Part shown: piece after piece, positions 36,831 through 47,454 of the stretch
Layout: each line of letters starts with the position of its first letter
Position numbering within the stretch: the stretch's first letter is position 1
Assembly (NCBI GenBank): GCA_036345935.2
Contig: JADWOT020001706.1
Location: forward strand, 62,001 to 126,000
Length of the DNA: 64,000 nt
Direction: 5' to 3'
DNA from: Taenia hydatigena
Taxonomy: Eukaryota; Platyhelminthes; Cestoda; Cyclophyllidea; Taeniidae
Program-made: the position numbers and the translations under genes
Notes under the pieces: model-generated
Told to the model about the DNA's origin: nothing
Databases searched by the model: none
The model's input: only the letters and a program-made list of their open reading frames with translations

Positions 36831-39699
36831 GTCAAGGATTCTGCATCAGCGAAAGTGTGGCGAGGTTCACTTCATGTGCTGCACCGTCCTATTCAACTCA
36901 AACTCCTAAGAGCCATTTCGACAGAACAAATATTCCTCTCAACAAAGCCTACAGGTCTCTACATTAATTTTAGCTGCAAAAATATGGCAACCGACTAATG
37001 ATTGGCTATCAAGTTTGCTTATGTTTTCAACTAAATAATAACGAGATCTTCAGTTCTACATTCTTGCACCTGGTGAACAATGCATGCTGAGGCCGTGAAG
37101 CAGGTGGATGTTTTGGGATATAGCTGTCGGAAGGTTCAAGTCTGCTTAAAATTTACTGCGTTGCTAAGATGACTGATTGCCAACGCACATCCGTGTTCAG
37201 CATACTAGCCAAAGGTTAACTGGAGCTAAATTGTTGCCGCTGTTGAACGAGTTCAGTCTGTTAATCCACGCTAATGCTCTCTTCTACAGCGCTGAATTTC
37301 AACAGCAGCACTTCTTTTGCAACAAGATAATTAATACGTAGGCGTTAACAAAATAAGAGGAAACGATTCGTTCTGAAATGTAAACTGCCATGAATCTAAT
37401 CTAACCGACTCAACTGATTTGCGATTAGCCCATTATCAGAGTCAGTGATAGTTAACTTATTTCACATACTTTAAAGGTTTACCATGCCACCTCTACCTAT
37501 TAAGTAAAGCTTGTGTAAATGGTCTTGTATGCTGTAAAGTTGGCACATACATGTACTATTTTCTCCGAACTTGTAATATTTAAAGTCGGTACTGAACTGT
37601 AGCGAACTGGTAAAAGACAGTTAATTCAAAGCGCAGAGTCGGGCAATGAGCATCTAACCATCTAGCTTAAGTAACTATTAACTTGAAGTCCCTTTAATGA
37701 GTGCAGAGTGCTTAATGGTAGGAATCTTGATCACAATAACCTCCCCCCATCTCCTTCATCTCCTCCAAAATTGTCATCGTCCCGCTTATAAAAACTGTTC
37801 ACAAAGTACTCAAAATGATCATATGTAGCCGACTTAGTATCCTGGAGACTGATGTGTCACATCGGAGGTGATAAGAGTGATTACGGTCATAATACACTTC
37901 GATCAACATAGCGGATGGCGCCTACAATGGCACTACCTTGCAGAATTCACCACGTATAGCATGGAGCGGAATCGGCAAGTGGGAGTAGTCTAGAGAAGCA
38001 CATTGTTAATTGCTTTCTTCCAATAAATAATTGGTGTCAGCGAATCCGCTGTAAGGAATAGATTTTTGTGCGTGCCCATCAGTGAGGTGAGATATTCATC
38101 AACAGGTATGATGTGTTCCAGTGGGCTGCGTTTCCAGTCGCCACTGCCAGAACTGAGTCGAAGTTGAGTGCTTGTGTGAGACGCAATAACCCCAAGACGG
38201 GATCAAAAAGGTCTCTCTAGCCTCACAGAGGAAATAAAAACAAAGCTTTCTCAATTAGAATAATCTTAAACGCCTGGCGCAGCCTTGCGATGATCAGGTC
38301 GTATCTGAGGCACAGCATTGTCACAGATACAATTTGAGGTACCGATTTTACCCTACAAATCCTAAGCTAGGCAAAAGGGATGATTTGCCAAAAATGCCAA
38401 TCGCATTAACTGCTTAGAGCCACTTTCGACGGATTGCGTAAATGTCTTCGTAAAATCGCGAAAACGTAACGGTAGGTTTGTAGGCTGGAGTATTCGATTG
38501 GATTTAAATCCTTTCTGCTGAAACTTTACTGCTAAGATCGGCGTGCGTTGACGGGCATTATGGTCTGTGGGACCTTCCAACTACTCTTGTTCTTGATCCT
38601 TAGTGAAACGAATTTAGTTAGGTAGGGGAGATTTCAGCTAAAAACTAAAGTTGGGATTCAGATAAGTTGAGGATGCGACACAGATTTAAATTAGCGTGCA
38701 TTCCACTGCTGCCGAATCAAAAGACAATTATCTTAAAAAGTATTACTCTCTTCTAGTAGGCGGACATTCTGTTAAGCTGGATGAGTTCATTCAAAATAAA
38801 CTAAAATTTTAACGATCGGGTAGAAGCTTCTATGAGGACTGCTTTGTTCTGAAATGCTAACCCTCACATAACAAGCTCGGGTCAAACGAAGGTGTGAGAC
38901 AAGTTTCCTATATCTAGGGTAGATGCTTGAGACGAAGAGTAACAACGTTGAATCACCTGCAATGCGCATCTATTTTGAAGAAGACGTGAATTCTAGATGG
39001 CGAAAATTAAGAGTAATTTACGATTCGCTGTATCAAGATCACACATGAATCTCCAAATCCAGCATCACCTAGAAAGTCGAAGATACATGGGCGCATGGAG
39101 CTCTTCGTTTGCGCTTAATTTATAAGATGGAGCTGCTTTGCTGATTAATTTGTGGTAAAAATTGCATCTTTTTTCAAGCGTCCTGCATGATTCACATCAC
39201 CGCCAGTTCTTTTAATGATCTATTAACTAAATCACACGGCAAAGGCTTTACTTCATCCGAAGGGAACCACATCAAGCATAAAATCTCTTTTATCTGCCGC
39301 AACGTTAAATGTAGGAGTCGCGAAGCATGGACAGTGCTTGCTATGTCCCTGCACCTCTTCTGGAACTATCAATCTGTGTGCTGTAGTGCGTTTTAGTAAT
39401 TATGATAAAGATATCAAAAATGGGCAAGTAATCCGTGATGAGACATCTCTACCACGCAATATTGCATGCCGAACCACAGCAAAAGGACCCCCTTCCGTGC
39501 ATGGATGATCCGAAGTCCCATGCTAATGAGGTCCCACAAGGACTTTGACTTCGGCTAGACGCTAGAATATCCAGTGTGCCTTATTACACCAAGGGTTTGT
39601 TATGAGGAGTAAGTAACTGCAGAACCATAGATCAATTCATGCAATTACACAGCAAATGCATTTTTCCACAAAGAGGTGTGATTCCACATTTGTGAGTAA
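36831..39699. other. No recognisable gene between the two F-box copies
   Basis: Short frames only (minus 38362-38580 and 38787-38969, plus 39187-39396). No motif. The divergent F-box copies leave this as their shared upstream region, but no paired promoter structure is visible. Confidence 0.45.
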
Positions 39700-40904
39700 A
39701 CGTGGTCATTCCATGAACTGCGTTTAAGTGGCACTCACAAGGTTGACTACCTCTCGCGTCCCAACGGCGAAGACGATTTGCGTTCCCGCACCCACTCGAA
39801 CTTGACTAATTTGTCGGGAGTTCTTAAATTTCCCGCCAGAATTTGTGAAATGGAGTTGGAAGTAAGTTGAACCTCTCAGACTTTCTAAATAAATGATTTG
39901 CCGAGTAAGATATGTTGAATTGTTCGCTTTCATTGCAATTCGAGTAGTTCTACTCGACAGTTAATTAATGAATGCATTTTGCAGGTGAGATCAAACAATA
40001 AGAAGATCACGGACCTCCGTCGAGATTTGGTTGAAATGTTGTGCAAATACCTCGGTGTTGTTGACATAGTGAATGTTTGCACAGCGATTCCAAGCTGGGA
40101 GTGAATTCTCTTCTTACAAACGCCCTACTCATACACCAGTAAGTGGAGGTGGATCGACAGACAAGTTTGCACAACGCTGTATTCAGACGAGTCACTTCCG
40201 CGCACTGCAGACATTTGCAGAGCCGCTGAGCAGCACTTTAATCAAATGCAGTTTGGCCTTCAATTCCCACTGATTCGAGCTCCTTATGGTGCGTATGAAG
40301 GCGTCACATGCCTTCTAGTTCTTTCCATCTTGACAAGGTGGGGGAACGTTTACCGCCCCATACATCCATTGGAGCTAGACACTTATTTCTCTCTGAACAT
40401 TGTTAACTCTACCGACCCCACATCAGTATACACTGAGCCAACAGATTATCGGCCTCCCGAAAATGTCTACTATCGTCCTGCAGGGTCTACCGACATTCAA
40501 CTTGTTGGCAGTGAATTGGAGGGGATCCTGATTGGTCGAATACCACGATTTACTGCATTCGACTGCGTTCTCTATGTACTTAAGCTGTCCCTCTTCACGA
40601 GACACAGCTCAAATATTGTTATCGAGCTGCAAGCCATATTGAGGACCTTGTCAGCCAGACACACTTTTGGATTGTAATTATAGACGATGTGAGGAGGAGA
40701 GAGGAAAGTGGAATGGATCTCTTCATGGGCTATGCGAAGCAACTCGGTTTCTCTAATGTCTCACCTCTAATGACTACGCCAATAAACTGGCGCATTTGGC
40801 ACGTTCAAGACTGCAACGATCATATTATGCAGCGCAGGGACATATTCGAATGGGTGTGCCAGGATGTAATTTGGAGGCGAATACAAGAATTGCAATTTAA
40901 TTAG
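39700..40904 (+). pseudogene. F-box-containing gene, copy b (plus), with intron, in-frame TGA and frameshift
   Basis: An upstream exon is open from 39700 to 39861, protein-like (LSGTHKVDYLSRPNGEDDL), and ends at GAA|GTAAGT. A 123-base intron (39862-39984) ends in TTTTGCAG, and the main exon starts at 39985. The intron sits at the same codon and phase as in copy a. The F-box region matches copy a nearly residue for residue. TGA at 40102-40104 replaces a Trp codon of copy a. A one-base loss near 40668-40671 shifts the frame, and the C-terminal part continues to TAG at 40902-40904. Between the copies many third-position differences are silent (AAC/AAT, GAA/GAG, CTA/CTG, TCG/TCA), which indicates past selection as protein. 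Alternatively, removing a 32-base GT...AG segment (40576-40607) would restore the downstream frame without invoking the deletion. Copy b keeps the segment where copy a has its TAG. Confidence 0.65.
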
Positions 40905-43900
40905 CTACGACACTTTGTAGAATGCTTGGCTTTGTGATTGAATTTGCTTAGTTTGTTATGTAATAAGCAAGATTTGTACGATCTTGTTTTTATCGAAGAT
41001 GCTTTTTATCTGTATTGGGGTCAGGGATCTGGTGTTTGTCGCGTTGAATGGACTTGAGTACGCTTCTGCACGGTCGAAGAATAAGATATGATGATTGAAG
41101 CATTGCTTGATGCAGAGGGTGGCTTCTTTCATTTCGACTAATGCACCTCCTTCTCATTCCCCGTTGATCTAAGTCCCACTGCATTGTCAACTTAACCTGA
41201 CTTGCCTACTGACGAGTTGGAAGTAGTTTTGCAAGTACGAATTTTTTACGCACAAGTTCGCGTATATTTTGCTCCTTGCAGCACTCACTTTGATTTACAT
41301 TACTTAGTCCATTGCCCGTCATCTTTAGTCAAACGCCTCATTTGGGTGCTCTTTTCTCCTCTTCTTTGATCAAAATCGGAGTCAAAACCTCCTGAGGCTC
41401 CCGAGAAAAGATCACCGAAATGCCACACAGGAATAAAACCATCCCGTCTAAATTACAGTGTTACATAATTGTCAATCAGTGAACGCATTGAAACCTGTGC
41501 CCTGAATTGGCAAGATAAATAGTCGCTGTTATTAATTCCACCAGTAATTAGACAGCCTAATATTTTATGGAGAATCCGCACCTCTACATGAAACGTCTAC
41601 ATGATACGTCATGGCGACAACCCCTCTTCTGATTCTGTCAACATCAACTACTGAGCACATTAAAGTAGAGGCCGCATCCACTCCAAAGTAATGGCGGCAC
41701 TACAAGGTTTTATTTCAGCAAAGTAGTGTTTATCAATGTATTCACGCCCTCATGAGATGACTGATCTTGCCAAGTTCAAAAATCTTGCAAATCGGTGCAT
41801 ACATCGTTTTCATGGTAGCCACTCAGTGGACATTGTTTGCCCCTACAGTGGAAGGGACACCGAATTTGCCGTTATGTGGGGTTAGGATGGTGTGATGTTT
41901 TACACTAAAGTCGCGTCCTCCATTACGAGTATCCGTCACTGTGACTAATGCAACATTGTGGCAGAAGGCGTGGATGCAGCCAACTCCTATCCTTGAGTTG
42001 ATTCACCTTAACAGTGAGGTGATCGTCTTAGCTATGTAAGCGTGTAATTTGCCTGATTCTTGCTTTATTTCGTATTACCCTTAGGCATGTAGGAAACGAT
42101 TTCCACATCCCTGGTCGGATTCATTTTTGCTGTTGCGTAGCATGCATACGTGACGTGTGCTTCTCAGCACCAAAGCAATGTTAGCAAGAAGGTTGTTTAC
42201 AAAGATAACAGCAAAGCTGATAAAGACTAATTGTCTTTTGTGCTTTCGGATTTGGGTTTAACCAGTTAAAAAAACCAACCGAAATGTAGTGTGATTATTT
42301 TCTCGGCAATACAACCATAGGCGTGTGTACTGTGGTGAATTTTCCCATCAAACGGGCAGACTCTTTTCGTAAACGCATGGTGCAGTGCTCCTGTTACTGC
42401 TCTTCTAGGTGCTGCCATTGCCTTTCTTTGGTAAGGATTCACTAAAACTAAAAAGGGATTCGCTAAATATTTTTCTTTCATGCAACCTTATTACCACAAA
42501 TGGCTTGTCGAGTACGCACAACCGAATGCATTGGAATTTTACTCCAAGAGGAAGTGCCAGGTCTAACTCTGCGATACGCGGGCTCACGGCCACACAAATT
42601 TGTGACTGGACGTTACTTCGCTGGCCTGACTTAGCGTTTCGGTACTTTGTAATTAGTGTTGTTGTTAGATGTTTTTATTTGTTTAATGGCGTGCAGGCAC
42701 AGGCCTTGAAGTGCATTCCAAAGAGAATGGCAGTACCAGCGTTCAGTCCTTTGTTTAGGTCATTTCATTTTTATTGACCGCCCAGTTCTTGGTGGACACA
42801 AATTGCAGCATTTGAAGGGTCTTTTACTTCAATCTTGAGACCGTACCTTATTTACAGCGTTGTCTCCTGTAACGCCTCCATCTCTCTGCTAGAAAGTGTT
42901 GTATCGGGTCGTCAGCACTTTAAAACACCACTTTTGTAGTAGTAGTTTTAGTGGCACCTCAAACCTGTGCCACCACGTGATTGTCGGCATCGTCAACACT
43001 TGTTTCCTTTGTAAGTGATGCTTTTTTTTCCCGTGGGGTGAAACCATCTACAGGTCTGCTCAAGTCACCGGCAGGAGGATGGTGTTGGGTACACGGGTGG
43101 CGTGTGGACTAAACACCAGCACACCTGCGGTGGTGATTCAAATGATTTGAACTGCTACTAAATACTATCAGCTTAGCGCCAGCATTTTTTTGCAGAGAAG
43201 GCTTCTATGAGTTGGCGTAGTCGTAAGCCTCCTTCTCCTTCTCCTATGCGGCAGTTCGATGATCCCCTTGTCTTGAAGGTGTGCAATCCGTCCGCGTCAG
43301 AAAGAGGTTTGCATTTTGGTCACCTATGCTCTTCACATCCAGCACCTCGTTGCTGACTCAATGGCATGAGCTGGTGCATCGGTCGGTGGATCGATAAGAC
43401 CACCTGGTGTGCAGTCGCTGTATTTCTGTTATTATTTTGATAGTCTATCGATCCACGGATCGATCGATAGTGCCGCTGGATGAGTTGAGCTACAAAAAAA
43501 TGCTCGGGTAAAAAAGTAAACTCAAAGACACAAATTATAGAAACGTGCCTTTGTTTATGACAAGAATGTAATTTATCGTTCCAATTACGGCAAGTTCTTG
43601 AACCCTGTCCTCTTCCTCTTCTTCTATTTTTCACTCTCAACTCGTTATATTCCCTGTTCTTGAGTCCCTTCTCGCACCTGAGCTTTCGAGACAGCTATAG
43701 GGCTGCAAATGATGAGAATGCATTCGCAGCACCTTCGAAGGGTCCTTTGGGACCCCAAGTGCCTTGACAACAATTCTCTAGCCAAGTATAGGGACCAGAA
43801 TCCCTTCTCAACTTCACTGATCAACGTCACCTCCGCCTGCAACAGGTGGTTAGTTGCTCTTGTCGCCACCATATAAAGTAGCTTTTTTTATGCTTATCAA

Positions 43901-45539
43901 AGATTAAACTCATCAACTTTTGTTTGGCAGACATTAACAAATAAAGAGTAGTTACTCTGTCTGTTGCATGCGAGTCCAATCATGCTGCTCAAAATTTGGC
44001 CTAATTAAAGAGGAAGTTGGACCTCTTTTAAAAGGTTTAGCATGCATTACAACTTCCAATGTTTTCTACACGAGCTCGCAGTTCGGTTTTTCATTCGTTG
44101 GTTCATTTTTTCTGACACAATTGCTCAACAGGTCTGATTTTCCTGTTTAACATATGCGTTGTTAGCGGGAGCAATCGCCCAGCTAACCACTTCAGGTTTT
44201 TCACTAAAATGCACCTAATAGATAGGTTCAATGCCAACCCAGATCATGGTCCCCAAAGCTAAAAGCTGCAAGATCACTTGTGGACTCACACCATCACTGA
44301 TAAGACGCCCCAATGCTTTTTTAAGCTGTATGAAGTCACACTGACATGAAATGCTCATCGTCTATCAGGGATGGCTGACGAACCCTTAAAAAGAACCACA
44401 GGCTCCAAACATTATTATTTCGTTTGGATAGAGGTCTTGTAGCTTCGACGATACGCCCTGCAATACCAAGAGCGAGTTCTTTCTCCATGCTGAGTAAAAG
44501 GAATGGGTAGGCATGGAATACTTAGTTATTTGGCATTTGTTTTTATCTTTGTGGATGAGAATTATTCGCTTTCAACCACAGAGTGGCAACAGATTTTCCA
44601 AAGTCCAGAGAAACGTCGAGGTAAATCATGATTCGAGGGCAGGGAGTGTAGTGCTGACGTACTCAAGAGGTGGTGGGAAGGTCTAGTGATATGCCTCAGG
44701 AACGAATTCTCTTACAATAAACGCAGATGAGGGTTTCAACAACTTAGGAAATTAAATGGATGAGTTACGCAAATAACGAACGCATTACATATGCATCGCA
44801 ATGTAATAGATTGGGTCTGGTTGACACAATTCACATTGCATCCCTTGCCGCTTCCTTTCGCAGTGGGTAAATATGATAGTCCTTTGTTCGATAAATATTT
44901 TTGCGATACTTTGACTTATATAATGGAGGCCCAAACTCCATTTGTTCGGGATTTGGTGTACCTTAGAGTTGGTTTGTGCTTATTAAAATTTGCTAGCTGT
45001 TGCGGTGCTCATCGAACTGCTTGTGTGAAAGTCTATGTCAGTTAATGGCAGTTTAGTCGAAGGTAGAATTTTCCGTCACTGCCATTGTCAAACCGGACGA
45101 ATTAGATCGCTGTGGCTAGAGTATCAGTAAGACGTGGAACAGTAAAACCGGTGCTCGGAGTCGACAACATCTAGAATCTAAAGAACACATGCTGGAGGAA
45201 GTAGGTCTTATCGTAAATAAGTGTTGAGAGTTGTTTTATGGTTAATGCACAAATCTGTATGCTCGAAGGTCTATAGTGTCAGCTTGACTTGGTTGTCTGC
45301 CTCCTCTTTCCCAAGGTTAGTCGGCTAATCTTCACATTAATTCCTCTTTAGCGCTGTAATTTAATCCGAAGTGCTAATAAGAAAGCGTAATCTTAGCCAG
45401 GATGTGGCTGATCTTGCATAAATTGATGTGTCCTCAGCATCTCCGAATAAATATCAGCATAGGGATGAGGCACTACGGCTCTCAAGTTGCGAGTTGAGCA
45501 GTGGTAGAACAAAAGGTTCACCACCTTCATTTACTACTG
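40905..45539. other. Long stretch without recognisable genes
   Basis: Frames of 60-122 codons on both strands (plus 42409-42777 and 44791-45045, minus 43320-43640 and 43645-43872) show no motif I know. No repeat of other parts of the window was seen. Confidence 0.45.
43445..43470. repeat. Short inverted repeat rich in GATC/ATCGAT
   Basis: Arms CTATCGATC and GATCGATAG, 9 bases each and perfect, separated by 8 bases that themselves contain GGATC. A further GGATCGATAAG lies about 60 bases upstream. Confidence 0.7.
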
Positions 45540-46010
45540 CTTGCGCTGCATCCCATCGTTTGCAGCTCTCACGCAAGCAAAATGGGCAAATCGCCTCTAA
45601 CCGACATGAATTCTACACCAGTTTTACGTGCTGCAGGGCTTAACCTGCCTCTCTTTAGCATTTGCGCCTTGGGGCCGTTTTAAGTGCTACTCTCTTCCCA
45701 CCACGGAAGGTTCACTTCAATCTGAATAAAGGCAGAAAGTAGGGGAGCCACAGAAGGAAGAGCGAGACTAAATCGGTGGGTGGTAAAGTGTTGGCAAAAT
45801 GTAGAGTTAAAAGTAAATAGACAACCAACTAGCCACCCAACGAAAGACCAAAAGAGATCTTACTAGGCTCAGGATGAAACCATTTGAAGTGAATAATGAG
45901 AACAATGAGCCCTTACACCCATAGACACTTAAGTTCATACGCACACACCTTCCCACCTCTGTCCACGCAAAACCAACTAATGTGACCCTCCTAAAAGCCG
46001 AAAATTGAAA
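45540..46010 (-). repeat. Dispersed repeat R1, copy c (left-truncated)
   Basis: Read on the minus strand it follows R1a from about its position 540: ATGGGTGTAAGGGCTCATT, GGTTTCATCCTGAGCCTAGT, AAGATCTCTTTTGGTC, GTGGCTCCCCTACTTTC, TTCAGATTGAAGTGAA, CCGTGGTGGGAAGAGAG, then GCACGTAAAACTGGTG and GAGGCGATTTGCCC matching R1d. Identity is about 65-70%. A minus frame of 130 codons (45807-46199) runs through its start and is not conserved in other copies. Weak similarity may extend to 46200. Confidence 0.7.
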
Positions 46011-46806
46011 TTGGCAGTAACACGCATGCTGACTCGGGTAGACAAACAGACAGGTAGGCATAGACAGAGTAAAAAGGGCACAGATGGACCAAAGATATAG
46101 AAGGACTCTCTTCAAGGCGAGTGTAGGAAGTGAGCAATGAGATAGGCAGGCAGGAGTTCGGTCAGCCCACGAATTACGAAGCAGTAGCAATGCGTCCACC
46201 TTTACTCTCGAGGGGGTAAGTGGAGGAAGGAGAGAAGGAGGAGGAAGAAATGGAACTAAGGCGATGATGTCGGCAATACAAGCTAGGTACGCGAAGACAA
46301 GTTTTAGTTTTAGGCACAGTGTGTTATGGACAGATCCAGTTTGGCCTGTGCAAATCTAATCTGGTCATGCTCCTTTGCCTGATTTAATCATGTCGCAATC
46401 AAGAGAAAGACTAGTAGGGAGACGAAGTAGACTTGCTAAGAGGGCGTTGACGGAAGGAGAGGTAGAAGAAGCGGAAGGAAGAGTGGAGAATGATGTTAGA
46501 TTCGAAGGAGGTGAAGGTGAGAGAAGCTCGAGGAAGGCGGAGGAGCCAGATGTTCTCGTGCCACTAAAGTGGAAAACAAAGGTAAATGTCTGAGCGTGGA
46601 TGCATTGTAGAGTTGGCTGCATGGAGCACACAAGGTGAGACGTAATGCAAAATGCAATACCATAAAGCATATCGAGCGCAGCAGGAGACGAATGAGACAA
46701 TTAACAATGATACGCTGGAGTTTGGCATGATAAAGGAGGCGTAGACATTAGATCTTTTCTTCACTTAGTTTAAAGACTTTATCAAACCGGGTTTTTTTAA
46801 ATGTTT
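46011..46806. other. Spacer with a purine-rich plus strand
   Basis: The segment 46385-46590 is almost all purine-biased and open in both directions: plus 46375-46593 reads as an Arg/Glu-rich peptide, minus as Ser/Pro/Leu-rich. The bias itself explains the open frames. A donor-like AAGGTAAATG lies at its right end, so a charged exon is possible but unproved. Confidence 0.35.
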
Positions 46807-47133
46807 GCACCTTGATCTTTAATATCTACAAGGGAGAGTCATTTCACTTGGCATGAGATGCGTCCAGTCGATTAGGCGGGCCGAATCAGAGTGTTAGGGC
46901 TGACAGAATGGCAACGTATAAGGCGCCCTACTCAGCTTCATCATAATCGAACCTAGAATGCTAATCTAGTCTATTCTAATTCAGTCTCAATTAGCCAGAT
47001 CTAGTCAAGCCTACTTATGCTACAGTGCTTTTGCAGTCGGACATGAATATTAGGCAAGTTGTTTCACATCAGCAGGTCTCCAGCTGCTGCTGCCTTCTTG
47101 GGACTTCGAGACAAGAATAGTAAGTGCAGCACA
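46807..47133 (+). repeat. Tandem duplication, unit 1
   Basis: A 327-base unit beginning GCACCTTGATCTTTAATATC, immediately followed by unit 2. Units agree at roughly 88-90% by eye. Unit 1 carries about 14 extra bases (near 47040-47053). The right part of the unit holds GCTGCTGCTGCCTTCTTGGG and AGACAAGAATAGTAAGTGC, nearly identical between units. Confidence 0.9.
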
Positions 47134-47454
47134 GCACCTTGATCTTTAATATCTACAAGAAAGAGAGAGTCTCATTTCACGTGGCATGGAAATGCGTCCA
47201 GTCGATTGGGCGGGCCGAATTAGTGATAGGGCTGACAGAACGGCAACGTATAAGGCGCCCTAGTCAAGTCTGTCATAATCTAACCTGGGATGCTGATCTA
47301 GTCTATTCTGATTCAGCCTCAATTAGTCAGATCTAGTCAAGCCTACTTATGCTACAGTGCTTTTGCAGTGGGCAAGTTGTTTCACATCAGCATGTCTCCA
47401 GCTGCTGCTGCCTTCTTGGGAATTCGAGACAAGAATAGTAAGTGCAGCACAGCA
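47134..47454 (+). repeat. Tandem duplication, unit 2
   Basis: A 321-base second copy in direct orientation. A plus frame (47368-47676) starts within it and continues into unique sequence. The most conserved 75 bases end at an AATA|GTAAGT donor-like site and are preceded by a TTTCACATCAG acceptor-like site, so the unit could carry a duplicated small exon. The putative exon peptide (AAAAFLG or similar) is too short to identify. Confidence 0.9.

Noticed and set aside
46375..46700. Opposed open frames (Arg/Glu-rich plus, Ser/Leu/Pro-rich minus)
   Set aside because: Both follow from strand-wise purine bias, which removes stops in several frames at once.
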